The translations under genes and the position numbers were made by a program. The notes under the pieces were generated by a model. The model worked only from the letters and a program-made list of their open reading frames with translations. It was not told the origin of the DNA and searched no databases. Shown here piece by piece: positions 39,187 to 48,148 of a DNA stretch of 64,000 nucleotides. The DNA comes from CALHVR01 sp963528625 (GTDB taxonomy: Bacteria; Fusobacteriota; Fusobacteriia; Fusobacteriales; Leptotrichiaceae). The stretch covers positions 1 through 64,000 of the forward strand of contig CAURVQ010000002.1 of the NCBI GenBank assembly GCA_963528625.1, written 5' to 3'. The first letter of the stretch is position 1. Every line of letters begins with the position of its first letter.

Positions 39187-40158
39187 TTATGATCTTAATT
39201 TTGGATTTAACGCATCATTTAACGCATCTCCAACTATATTAAACGCTAATGTTATTAATGAAATAACTACTGCTGGTATAATGAATAAGTAAGGATATGA
39301 ATCCATATTTACAAATCCATCAAATACTAAGTTTCCTAATGAGGCTTGAGGTATAGGTACTCCTAAACCAATGAAACTTAAAAATGCTTCAGTAAATATA
39401 ATATTTGGTATATCTGTTGTAAGTCTTATTATTATTACACTTAAAGTATTTGGAATTAAATGTTTTAAAGTTATCCAAATAAAGTTTCCTCCAAGTGATT
39501 TTGATGCTAATACAAATTCACTTTCTTTTATTTTTAAAACTTCTCCTCTAACTAATAACGAATAATTTAACCATCTTGTTATTGACATAGCAATAATTAT
39601 TGTTTTTACACTATTTCCCATAACAACCATTAATAAGATTATATAAATCATTGAAGGTATAGTCATTACAACTTCTACTATTCTTGTCATTATAGTATCT
39701 ACAATTCCACCAAAATAAGCTGAAATTGCTCCATAAATTGTACCAAACACAACACAAATAACTGCTGTAACTATTGATAACTCCATTGAAATTCTAATTC
39801 CTTGTGAAAGTCTTGCAAATAAATCTCTTCCTAAATTATCAGTTCCCAAATAATGTCCTACAGCTATTCCTTTTGCTGGACTTAAAAATTTAGATGCTAA
39901 ATCTTGATCTCTATAAGAATACTTTGTAATCATTTGTCCAAAAATCGCTAAAAAGATAAATACCACTGTTAATCCTAAAAACGATAAAGCCAATTTATTT
40001 TTCTTAAATCTTCTCCAACCATCTTGCCAAAAAGTTAAACTTGGTTTGTAAATAACTTCTGTTTGCGATTTATCAATTCCTATTACTGTAAAATCTTCAG
40101 ATGTCGGATTATATTGAGAAATTTGTGTATTCTCATTTTGCACATTTATATTTTCCAT
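39187..40158 (-). CDS. oppC: OppC, oligopeptide ABC transporter permease
   Basis: OppC is a permease subunit with an N-terminal cytoplasmic extension of about 65 residues, then six predicted membrane helices (the first about residues 70-90) and an N-OppC-like start (WQDGWRRFKKNKLALS). The cytoplasmic ATPase-contact loop is seen in EFVLASKSLGGNFIWITLKHLIPN. An in-frame TTG eight codons upstream would overlap oppB, but AAAGGAG and the ATG at 40158, one base after the oppB TAA, are better. Tight oppB-oppC coupling is usual. Confidence 0.93.
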   Translation of the reverse strand: MENINVQNENTQISQYNPTSEDFTVIGIDKSQTEVIYKPSLTFWQDGWRRFKKNKLALSFLGLTVVFIFLAIFGQMITKYSYRDQDLASKFLSPAKGIAVGHYLGTDNLGRDLFARLSQGIRISMELSIVTAVICVVFGTIYGAISAYFGGIVDTIMTRIVEVVMTIPSMIYIILLMVVMGNSVKTIIIAMSITRWLNYSLLVRGEVLKIKESEFVLASKSLGGNFIWITLKHLIPNTLSVIIIRLTTDIPNIIFTEAFLSFIGLGVPIPQASLGNLVFDGFVNMDSYPYLFIIPAVVISLITLAFNIVGDALNDALNPKLRS

Positions 40159-40159
40159 T

Positions 40160-41140
40160 TTACGCACTCTCTCCTTTCCCAAGTTTAATTTTAGGATCTA
40201 CTAATGCATATACAATATCCATCACTATCATCATTAATATTAAAAATGCAGCATAAAATACTGTAACTCCTAGTACCATCGTATAATCCCTATCGTTAAT
40301 TGATTGTATATAATATTTCCCTAATCCCGGTATTGTAAATACTTTTTCAATTACAAATGATCCGGTTAATACTGCCGCTATTGTTGGTCCCATAATTGTA
40401 ACTATCGGTAAAATAGCATTTCTTAAAGCATGTTTTACAACTATATCTCTAGGTTTTACCCCTTTTGCTATTGCTAATCTTATGTAATCTTGTCCCATTA
40501 CTTCTATCATTTTATCTCTTAATAATCTTGCTATTAATGCAACTGTATATAATCCTAATGCTACAACTGGTAATATTTTTTTCTCTGGACTATCCCATCC
40601 TGATAATCTTATTCTTAAAAAGTCTGGTAATCCTAATTTATCTATAAGAAAACCATTATGTACATCTACGAAGTATTTTTGCATAAGCCCTGCCAGTACA
40701 AAACTTGGAACCGAAATTCCAATTACTGCTATAATCATCGCTATTTTATCTTGATATTTTCCTCTTTTTAGAGCTGCAACTATTCCTAATGGTATTCCTA
40801 CTACTAATGCAAATATTATTGATCTTGCTCCTAAATCTGCTGAAATTGGAAAACTTTTTTTGATTACATCATTTACTGTTCTCCCTCTAACTTTCATTGA
40901 TTCTCCTAAATCTCCTTTAGATACACTTTTTAAATATTGAACATACTGTTCTCCTAAAGGTTTATCTAAATGATATTTAGCCATTAAATTTTCTTTTATT
41001 TTTGGTGGGATTGCTTTTTCACTTTGGAATGGATCCCCTGGTAATAAATGTAGTAAAAAGAATGTAATAGTTACTACTAACCATAATGTTACTAGACCCA
41101 TAACTATTCTATTTACTAAAAAACTTAGTATATTTTTCAT
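40160..41140 (-). CDS. oppB: OppB, oligopeptide ABC transporter permease
   Basis: OppB is the first gene of the oppBCDF operon (326 residues). It has six predicted helices, the first at about residues 10-30. The periplasmic loop contains LLPGDPFQSEKA, followed by the DLGESMKVRGRTV block and the EAA-type loop DYIRLAIAKGVKPRDIVVKHALRNAILP that contacts OppD/F. The C-terminus reads VYALVDPKIKLG. AAAGGAAG precedes the ATG. No substrate-binding protein gene is in this operon; two candidates lie at 26-29 kb. Confidence 0.94.
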   Translation of the reverse strand: MKNILSFLVNRIVMGLVTLWLVVTITFFLLHLLPGDPFQSEKAIPPKIKENLMAKYHLDKPLGEQYVQYLKSVSKGDLGESMKVRGRTVNDVIKKSFPISADLGARSIIFALVVGIPLGIVAALKRGKYQDKIAMIIAVIGISVPSFVLAGLMQKYFVDVHNGFLIDKLGLPDFLRIRLSGWDSPEKKILPVVALGLYTVALIARLLRDKMIEVMGQDYIRLAIAKGVKPRDIVVKHALRNAILPIVTIMGPTIAAVLTGSFVIEKVFTIPGLGKYYIQSINDRDYTMVLGVTVFYAAFLILMMIVMDIVYALVDPKIKLGKGESA

Positions 41141-41262
41141 TTACTCATCTTCCTTTCTTAACGTTTGTTTCTTTAATCAATACTCATATTATATCATTTT
41201 TTTTCTTTTTTTTGTAGTTTTTATCTATTATATTCATATATCTTTTTTATTTTTGTATTTAT

Positions 41263-43146
41263 TTATTTTATAATTGATATTAATAATGCTATATCGTTAT
41301 ATGTAACTCCGCTTATTCTACTCGCTTGCCCTATAGTTTTTGGCTTTCCATAAGTCAATCCTGAAATTGCAATGTTACTTAACCCTTTTATTTCTTCATA
41401 ATTAATATTTTCTGGAATTTTTAACATTTCTAATTTTTTAAATTTCTCTATTTGTGCTTTTTCTCTCTCTATAAATACTCTGTATTTTGCTTCAATTTCT
41501 ACTTGTTCTTTTGCTAATGGTGATAATTCACTTATTTCAATAAATTCAGATAAATTATCATAAGTTATTTCTTTTCTCGCTAGAAATTCAAAAGCTAAAA
41601 CGGGGCTATTAGCTCCATTTTTTTCATATTTTTCATTATTTTCTTTTGCATATTGTTGTTCTATTTTTTCTAATTTCTCATTTGTTTCTTTAGTTGGATA
41701 AATTTTTATTTGTTTTAATCTTTCAATTTCTTTATCCATTTCAATTTTAGTCGCCTCAAGTTCATCTAATTTTTCTTTATTTAAAAGTCCTATTTCTTTA
41801 GCTTTATCAAATAATCTTATAAAAATATTATCTTGTCTTAAAGTAAGTCTATATTCTGCTCTTGATGGCAATACTCTATACGGCTCTGGCGTTTTTTTGT
41901 TTATAATATCATCAATTAAAACACCAATATATCCTTCACTTCTATCAATTATTATTTGTTCTTTTCCTAAAATTTTTCTTGCAGCATTTACTCCAGCTAT
42001 AAATCCTTGACACGCAGCTTCTTCATATCCACTCGTTCCATTTATTGTTCCTGCCGTATAAATTCCTTTCACCACTTTAGATTCTAAAGTTAAATTTAAT
42101 TGGTGTGCAGGTATGAAGTTATACTCTATTGCATACCCATATCTCACAATCTTAGCATTTTCAAGCCCTGCTATTGTTTTCAACATTGCTTCTTGTGCAA
42201 ATGGAGGCATTGCTGTTGTAAATCCATTTATATAAATTTCGTTATTTTCTACACTTTCTAACTCTAAAAATATTTGATGATTTGTTTTTTCAGGAAAATT
42301 CATTATTTTTCTATCAAGCGACGGACAATGTCTTGGTCCTTTCGTGCTAACTATTCCCGTTACAATAGGCGAATATTTCAACATTTCTTGTCCCACTTTT
42401 ATTGTTTCTTCTGTTGTAAATGTAAGCCAAGTTGGCAATGTTGAATTATATTCTTTTTTTGTTTCATATGAAAAATATCTCGGTTTTTCTTCTCCTTTTA
42501 ACTCTTCCATTTTGCTAAAATCAATACTCATTTTATCAATTCTTGGTGGAGTAGCCGTTTGATATCTATCCAACTCAAATCCAAGTGCTTCTAATTTTGC
42601 TGGTAGCTCTGAGCTTGCGGGTTCTCCTTGTCTTCCAGCTTCAAATTTCACATCTCCCATTATATATTGCCCACCTAAAAATGTTCCAGTACACAATATT
42701 AATGCTTTTGTACCATATTTTACTCCTAATTTATCTTCAATTCCTACAACTTCTCCATTTTCCACAATTATATCTACAACAGTACCTTGTATTAAATCTA
42801 ACATTTTTTCTTTTTCAACTATTTCTCTCATTTTTATTCTATACCAATATTTATCGGCTTGAGCTCTCGTTATTCTTGATGCCAGACCTTTTGTATGATT
42901 CAAATTTTTTAATTGTAAATTATAATTATCAACATGTCTTGCCATTTCTCCACCAAGCATTCCAAGTTCAGACACTAAATGGCTTTTACCCGGACCTCCT
43001 ACAGATGGATTGCATGACATCATAGCTATACTATCTAAATATATTGTAAATAAAGCTGTTTTCAATCCTTGTCTTGCTGAAGCAAGGGCAGCCTCTACTC
43101 CAGCATGCCCTCCTCCAACTACTATTACATCATAATTTTTTTTCAT
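41263..43146 (-). CDS. mnmG: MnmG (GidA), tRNA wobble-uridine carboxymethylaminomethyl enzyme
   Basis: MnmG is the FAD enzyme that, with MnmE, adds carboxymethylaminomethyl to U34 of certain tRNAs. The 627-residue product starts with the FAD fold VIVVGGGHAGVEAALA, and has MSCNPSVGGPGKSHLV, GPRHCPSLDRKI and GTSGYEEAACQGFIAGVNAA. An in-frame TTG eight codons earlier overlaps the end of pheT; the ATG at 43146 gives the usual family length and is preferred. It is the last gene of pheS-pheT-mnmG. Its partner mnmE is 11 kb away at 54-55 kb, nearer the origin. Confidence 0.96.
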   Translation of the reverse strand: MKKNYDVIVVGGGHAGVEAALASARQGLKTALFTIYLDSIAMMSCNPSVGGPGKSHLVSELGMLGGEMARHVDNYNLQLKNLNHTKGLASRITRAQADKYWYRIKMREIVEKEKMLDLIQGTVVDIIVENGEVVGIEDKLGVKYGTKALILCTGTFLGGQYIMGDVKFEAGRQGEPASSELPAKLEALGFELDRYQTATPPRIDKMSIDFSKMEELKGEEKPRYFSYETKKEYNSTLPTWLTFTTEETIKVGQEMLKYSPIVTGIVSTKGPRHCPSLDRKIMNFPEKTNHQIFLELESVENNEIYINGFTTAMPPFAQEAMLKTIAGLENAKIVRYGYAIEYNFIPAHQLNLTLESKVVKGIYTAGTINGTSGYEEAACQGFIAGVNAARKILGKEQIIIDRSEGYIGVLIDDIINKKTPEPYRVLPSRAEYRLTLRQDNIFIRLFDKAKEIGLLNKEKLDELEATKIEMDKEIERLKQIKIYPTKETNEKLEKIEQQYAKENNEKYEKNGANSPVLAFEFLARKEITYDNLSEFIEISELSPLAKEQVEIEAKYRVFIEREKAQIEKFKKLEMLKIPENINYEEIKGLSNIAISGLTYGKPKTIGQASRISGVTYNDIALLISIIK

Positions 43147-43170
43147 CTTTACTTCATTCCTCTTCAACAC

Positions 43171-45570
43171 CTATTGTCTCAATTCTGCTCCAAATTGTTT
43201 TTCAACTTTTTTAAGTATTTTTTCAACAACATCGTTTATTTCTTTTTCTTCTAAAGTTTTATTTTTATCTCTCAATTTTATACTAATTGCAACAGATTTT
43301 TTACCAGTCAATACTCCTAATCCTCTATAAATATCAAATAATTCAACTTTTTCTATTTTGTTGTCAACTTTTTCTATTACTTTTAAAACATCTCCAACTA
43401 ATACTGCTTCATCCATCACTAAAGCTATATCTCTTGGAACTGCTGGGAATTTAACCATTCCTTCATATTTCACGGCTTTTCCAATATATTTTTTTATTAA
43501 ATCTATATTAAATTCTCCAACTAAAACAGCTTTTTTACCTAAATCAAAATTTTCCAACACATCTGGATGAATTTCTCCAAAACTTCCTATAAATTCTCTT
43601 CCTACAAATACATCTACCGATCTTCCAGGGTGTAATTGTGTTTGTGTACTTCTTTTTATTTGATAATTTTTAAATCTTAATTTTGAGAATATTTCCTCAA
43701 CAATCCCTTTTAAATCATAGAAATCATACGCTTCAGGCTTTGGATTCCACAATGTTTTATCATTATTTCCAGCTAAAATTATTCCCAATTTAACTTCTTC
43801 TTTTGCCAATTCCTCAGCTTTTTCAAATGTTCTACTCACTTCAAAAAATCTTATATTTTCTACATTTCTATTTATATTATCTTTTGCATTTTTTATTAAA
43901 CTATAAAGTAATGTTGGTCTTAATGTTACAAAATCTTCCGTAATAGGTTTTAAAACATCTATCAAGTTTTCTTTTTCAACATTAGTAAATTTAACTTTAT
44001 CTACTCCATCTTTTGGAATAAAACTATAATTTATCACTTCTTGAAGCCCTGTACTTGCTGCAATTAATTTAACTCTATCTATCAATTTAGTAGTATCAAG
44101 AGTTGAAGTTTCATTTATTTCCACTTTTGGTAATTTATTTTCAATGTTATCAAATCCATACATTCTAATAATTTCTTCATAATAATCTTGTTCATTTTCT
44201 AAATCTTGTCTAAAACTTGGAGCTGTTAAAATTAAATTTTCTCCTTTATCTTCAACCGTTACTTCTAATTTTTGTAAAATTCTAATTACTTCTTCTCTTG
44301 CTATCTCTTTTCCTACAAATCTATTTAGTCTAGCAAAATTAAGCTCTGCCACTTGTTTTGCTGGAACTTCAGGATAAATATCTACAACTCCTTGTAAAAT
44401 ATCTCCTCCTGCCACTTCTTGAATTACATTTGCAATTCTATTTATTACATTTATTGCATTTTCTCTATCTACTCCACGCTCAAATCTATATGATGAATCA
44501 CTTATTAAAGCCAATCTTCTTGATATTTTTCTAATTTTTTGTGGATTAAAATGTGCTACTTCTAACAATATATTTTTTGTATTTTCAGTTATTTGTGAAT
44601 TAAATCCACCCATAACTCCAGCCAATGCAACTACTTTTTTCTCATCTTTAATTACTATATCTTCATTATTTAATTTTCTTTCTTGCTCATCTAAAGTCAC
44701 AAAAATTTCATCATTTTTAGCTACATCAACTGTTATTTTTGTTCCTTCTAACTTATCTAAATCAAAAATATGATTTGGTTGGTTTGTTTCCATCAATATA
44801 TAATTTGAAACATCAACAATATTATTTATACTTCTTATTCCAACAGATTCCACTCTTTCTTTTAACCATTTTGGACTTTCTTTTACTTGAACATTTTTTA
44901 TAATTCTAGCCACATATCTTTTTGACAAATCATTATCTTTTATTTCCACAGAAATATTATCCACAGTTTTTTCCACAGTTTCTTTATTTATCTCTGTTTT
45001 TGGATATTTTAATTCTTTATTATATAAAGCTGCAACTTCTCTCGCTATACCAATATGAGATAAACAATCTGGTCTGTTTGGAGTTATTTCCAATTCAAAA
45101 ACAATATCATTCAGTCCTAAATATTCTTTCATTGGCACTCCAAGAGGCGTATCTTCTGGTAAAATTATTATTCCACTCGCATCATGTCCTATTCCTAGCT
45201 CTTCTTCCGAACACAACATTCCATTTGATTCAAGTCCTCTTATTTTACCTTTTTTTATAACAAATTCTGGCGTTAATCTTGCACCTATTTGAGCCAATGC
45301 CACTTTATCTCCCGCTTTATGATTTGGAGCTCCACATATTATTTGCAACACTTCTTTTCCTGTATCTACTTTACAAACTGTTAAATGGTCAGAATCTGGA
45401 TGCATTTCTTTTTCTAAAATTTGTGCAGTTATTACTTTATCTAAATTTTCTCCTTTAATTTCAATTTTTTCAACTTCTTGCCCAATCATAGTTAAGGCAT
45501 TTTCCATTTCACTTGTTTCTATTCCTTCCAAATCTACATATTTTTTTAACCAATTTAAAGAAATTAACAT
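43171..45570 (-). CDS. pheT: PheT, phenylalanyl-tRNA synthetase beta subunit
   Basis: The 799-residue beta subunit carries editing and tRNA-binding domains. An N-terminal EMAP/OB-type tRNA-binding domain is seen (HPDSDHLTVCKVDTGKE, IICGAPNHKAG), followed by B3/B4 editing (LEITPNRPDCLSHIGIARE, ALAGVMGGFNSQI), B5, and a C-terminal ferredoxin-fold anticodon domain (FPAVPRDIALVMDE). AGGAGGAAATA precedes the ATG. A 116-base gap separates it from pheS; I see no structure there. Three DnaA-box-like sequences cluster in its coding region at 44942-44977. Confidence 0.96.
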   Translation of the reverse strand: MLISLNWLKKYVDLEGIETSEMENALTMIGQEVEKIEIKGENLDKVITAQILEKEMHPDSDHLTVCKVDTGKEVLQIICGAPNHKAGDKVALAQIGARLTPEFVIKKGKIRGLESNGMLCSEEELGIGHDASGIIILPEDTPLGVPMKEYLGLNDIVFELEITPNRPDCLSHIGIAREVAALYNKELKYPKTEINKETVEKTVDNISVEIKDNDLSKRYVARIIKNVQVKESPKWLKERVESVGIRSINNIVDVSNYILMETNQPNHIFDLDKLEGTKITVDVAKNDEIFVTLDEQERKLNNEDIVIKDEKKVVALAGVMGGFNSQITENTKNILLEVAHFNPQKIRKISRRLALISDSSYRFERGVDRENAINVINRIANVIQEVAGGDILQGVVDIYPEVPAKQVAELNFARLNRFVGKEIAREEVIRILQKLEVTVEDKGENLILTAPSFRQDLENEQDYYEEIIRMYGFDNIENKLPKVEINETSTLDTTKLIDRVKLIAASTGLQEVINYSFIPKDGVDKVKFTNVEKENLIDVLKPITEDFVTLRPTLLYSLIKNAKDNINRNVENIRFFEVSRTFEKAEELAKEEVKLGIILAGNNDKTLWNPKPEAYDFYDLKGIVEEIFSKLRFKNYQIKRSTQTQLHPGRSVDVFVGREFIGSFGEIHPDVLENFDLGKKAVLVGEFNIDLIKKYIGKAVKYEGMVKFPAVPRDIALVMDEAVLVGDVLKVIEKVDNKIEKVELFDIYRGLGVLTGKKSVAISIKLRDKNKTLEEKEINDVVEKILKKVEKQFGAELRQ

Positions 45571-45686
45571 TATTTCCTCCTATTTTATCATTCCCAATTT
45601 ATTCTTTTTCAATATTTTTCTAATAATTTCAATTTTTAGCATTCTATTTTTAATTATTTTTTTATTTATAAAATATTTATTTTTAA

Positions 45687-46706
45687 TTAAAACTGATCTA
45701 AAAATCTTTTATCATTTTCATAAAACGCTCTTAAATCATCAATTCCATATTTCAACATTGTAATTCTCTCAAGTCCTAATCCAAATGCAAATCCTTGATA
45801 TTTTTTAGGATCTATCCCTACATTTTCAAGTACTTTTGGATTTACCATTCCACTTCCTAAAATTTCAAGCCAACCTGTTCCTTTACAAACTCTACAACCT
45901 GCTCCTTTACAAACTCCACATTCTACATCCATTTCAGCTGAAGGCTCTGTAAACGGGAAGAAATGTGGTCTAAATCTTACTTTTCTATCTTCTCCAAATA
46001 TTTTTTTTACTACATTCTCTAAAACTGCTTTAAAGTTTGCAAACGACACATCTTCCCCTATCATAAGTCCTTCCATTTGATGGAACATAGGTGTGTGCGA
46101 CACATCATAATCAGGTCTATATACTTTTCCAATTGATATCATTCTAAATGGAGGTTTTCTTTCTAACATATATCTTATTTGCATTCCAGAAGTTTGAGTT
46201 CTCAATACAACTTCATCTTCTTTAATATAAAAAGTGTCCGAAATTTCTCTTGATGGATGTGTTTTTGGTATATTCAAATCATCAAAATTATATTTTACAT
46301 ATTCTACTTCTGGTCCATCAACTATATCAAATCCCATTGTAGATACTATTTCTTTTATTTCCATAACTATTTTTGTTAATGGATGAAGTGATCCCTCATT
46401 AGCTTTTTTCCCAGGTAATGTTATATCAATCGTCTCATTTTTAAGTCTTTCTTGTTTTGCTAATTCTTTTAATTCATTTAATTTATTTTCAAATTTTTCA
46501 TTTAAAACATTTTTTATTTCATTTGTTGTTTTACCAAATTCAGCTCTTTTTTCTACAGCTATATTTCCCATTTCTTTCATTATAGCTGTAAATTCTCCTT
46601 TTTTCCCTAAAATTTTAACTCTTAACTCATTTAATTCATCAAGATTTACTGTTTTTTCTAAATTCTCTAAAACTTCTTCTCTCAATTTAGTTAATTTTTC
46701 TAACAT
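45687..46706 (-). CDS. pheS: PheS, phenylalanyl-tRNA synthetase alpha subunit
   Basis: PheS holds the class II catalytic core. It has an N-terminal coiled-coil arm (about residues 1-85), then motif 2 around FRMISIGKVYRPD and HTPMFHQMEGL, a CxxC-type zinc-like segment (CGVCKGAGCRVCKGTGW) and motif 3 GFAFGLGLERITML near the C-terminus. An in-frame TTG nine codons upstream is disfavoured because GGAGGAAAA fits the ATG at 46706. The leader has an extended -10 and no T-box motif that I can see. Confidence 0.96.
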   Translation of the reverse strand: MLEKLTKLREEVLENLEKTVNLDELNELRVKILGKKGEFTAIMKEMGNIAVEKRAEFGKTTNEIKNVLNEKFENKLNELKELAKQERLKNETIDITLPGKKANEGSLHPLTKIVMEIKEIVSTMGFDIVDGPEVEYVKYNFDDLNIPKTHPSREISDTFYIKEDEVVLRTQTSGMQIRYMLERKPPFRMISIGKVYRPDYDVSHTPMFHQMEGLMIGEDVSFANFKAVLENVVKKIFGEDRKVRFRPHFFPFTEPSAEMDVECGVCKGAGCRVCKGTGWLEILGSGMVNPKVLENVGIDPKKYQGFAFGLGLERITMLKYGIDDLRAFYENDKRFLDQF

Positions 46707-46761
46707 TTTTCCTCCTATTTTTTTATCTATCAATCTGTTTATTTTTTTGTTTTTTCCTTTT

Positions 46762-46770
46762 ATTATATCA
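46762..46770 (-). promoter_or_regulatory. extended -10 promoter of pheS-pheT-mnmG
   Basis: Minus strand: TGATATAAT (TGnTATAAT), about 55 bases before the pheS ATG, without a clear -35. Two DnaA-box-like 9-mers lie 65-90 bases further upstream. Confidence 0.55.
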
Positions 46771-46831
46771 TATTTTCTATATTTTTTGTACTATTCACAC
46801 GATTTTTATTGCTTTTTCTTCATTTTTTTAG

Positions 46832-46852
46832 TTTTCCACATACTTTTCCACA
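46832..46852 (+). promoter_or_regulatory. pair of DnaA-box variants upstream of pheS
   Basis: TTTTCCACA at 46832-46840 and 46844-46852, in the same orientation, starts 12 bases apart. The same variant (as TGTGGAAAA) recurs three times in oriC. The second copy abuts the PTS terminator. Confidence 0.5.
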
Positions 46853-46896
46853 AAAAAATAGAGTTCTCTCTTTTTATGATTTCCCTCTATTTTTTA
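46852..46896 (-). terminator. terminator of the first mannose-family PTS operon
   Basis: Minus strand: AAAAATAGAG pairs with CTCTATTTTT, with the T-run extending to TTTTTTT. It lies about 10 bases after the stop of the small membrane-protein gene. Confidence 0.82.
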
Positions 46897-46905
46897 ATTA
46901 TTCCA

Positions 46906-47301
46906 TTATTTTTTATTTTTTACATCTTCCACAAATTTTTGCAAATCTGCTATTTCTATTTTTGCTCTATTTGATAAAACTTTTACATCTCTCACCATTT
47001 GAGTCGAACGAGCCATAATAAAATCAAGATATTCTTTATTTTTTGTTTTTAAATACATTTCTTTTGCATAATACATATCTCTAAAATCATCTTTTGCTTG
47101 TTTTATTAAAAGTTTTTGACCAATCATCACAATTAACGCTACTGATAACGCAATTATTGTCCCATATCCTTTTGTTATAGGATAAAGTATCATTCCTATT
47201 AACATTAATCCTGTTACTAACATAGAACTATTTTTTATATATCCTTCCACTGGTGGAACATGGACATATTTTTCTATTTTTGAATAAAGTTTTTTTAACA
47301 T
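46906..47301 (-). CDS. Small membrane protein of the PTS operon, unknown function
   Basis: I do not recognise this 131-residue protein. It has two adjacent hydrophobic segments (about residues 27-43 and 48-66) separated by the short turn TKGYG. They are flanked by a basic N-terminus and a charged, mostly helical C-terminal half that probably lies in the cytoplasm. It starts one base after the stop of PTS IID, so it is the last gene of the operon and is expected to be translated with it. It is not ManO (DUF956), which follows the other PTS operon. A role in assembly or regulation of the IIC-IID complex is only a guess. Confidence 0.7.
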   Translation of the reverse strand: MLKKLYSKIEKYVHVPPVEGYIKNSSMLVTGLMLIGMILYPITKGYGTIIALSVALIVMIGQKLLIKQAKDDFRDMYYAKEMYLKTKNKEYLDFIMARSTQMVRDVKVLSNRAKIEIADLQKFVEDVKNKK

Positions 47302-47302
47302 A

Positions 47303-48136
47303 TTAAGCTAAAATTCCTAACCAGTATCCAATTATTCCTATTGCAAAGAACCCAAATATTATATAAATTGCATTTACTTTTCTTCTTAATAAGTGCATAC
47401 AACCAAATGTTAATAATAATGGTACTAATCCTGGTAATAATGAATCTAAGATACTTTGAACTGTTGTTACTACTTCTGCTCCAGTTTGGTCAGTATATCT
47501 TGATAATTCTAATGGAATATTGATTGAAGTCCATTTAGAAACTAATGACCCCATTACGAAAAGTCCTAATATAGAAGCACCTTGAGTTAATTTTTGAATA
47601 ACTCCACCTTCCATATCACTAACTATTTCTACTCCTTTTTCATATCCATATTTCAATCCGTACCATCTTGTTAATGCTCTAGCTATGTTAATTGCTATAA
47701 AGAATAAGATTGGTCCAAAAATATTTCCACCAGCTAAAGCTATTGAAGCTCCAAGTGCTGCTAATACTGGTCTTAAAGTTCCCCAGAAAATTGGATCTCC
47801 AACTCCTGCTAAAGGTCCCATTAATCCTACTTTAATTCCACTTATTGTAGCGTCATCAATATCTGCTCCATTTGCCTTTTCTTGCTCCATCGCAGCTGTA
47901 ACACCCATTATTGCTGATCCAATCCATGGTTGAGTATTAAAAAATTCTAAATGTCTTTTTAATGCTGCTGCTTGATCTTCTTTTTGTGAGTAAAGTCTTT
48001 TAATTGCTGGAATCATTGTTACACAGAATCCCATTGATTGCATTCTTTCAAAATTGAATGATCCTAGTAAAGTTGTTGATCTCCAGTACATACTTTTTAT
48101 ATCTTTATCAGTTAATTTTTTCATGTTTTCTGCCAT
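47303..48136 (-). CDS. PTS mannose-family IID component
   Basis: IID forms the membrane channel with IIC. The 277-residue protein opens with the family signature TLLGSFNFERMQSMGF, then LKRHLEFFNTQPWIGS and GLMGPLAGVGDPIFWGTLRP, and ends in hydrophobic helices (LLPGLVPLLLTFGCMHLLRRKVN). TAGGAGG precedes the ATG, 12 bases after IIC. It is homologous to the IID at 61.7 kb but lacks that protein's insertion near the C-terminal third. The sugar may be mannose, fructose, sorbose or an amino sugar; sequence alone does not decide. Confidence 0.93.
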   Translation of the reverse strand: MAENMKKLTDKDIKSMYWRSTTLLGSFNFERMQSMGFCVTMIPAIKRLYSQKEDQAAALKRHLEFFNTQPWIGSAIMGVTAAMEQEKANGADIDDATISGIKVGLMGPLAGVGDPIFWGTLRPVLAALGASIALAGGNIFGPILFFIAINIARALTRWYGLKYGYEKGVEIVSDMEGGVIQKLTQGASILGLFVMGSLVSKWTSINIPLELSRYTDQTGAEVVTTVQSILDSLLPGLVPLLLTFGCMHLLRRKVNAIYIIFGFFAIGIIGYWLGILA

Positions 48137-48148
48137 TTTTTCTACCTC

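Noticed and set aside
46707..46900. T-box riboswitch before pheS
   Set aside because: No T-box consensus or paired terminator/antiterminator was seen; the only strong hairpin is the terminator of the upstream PTS operon.
46747..47018. Plus-strand open frames opposite the PTS membrane protein and in the pheS leader
   Set aside because: They are mirror frames of a minus-strand gene and terminator, very rich in Phe/Leu/Tyr, without ribosome-binding sites.
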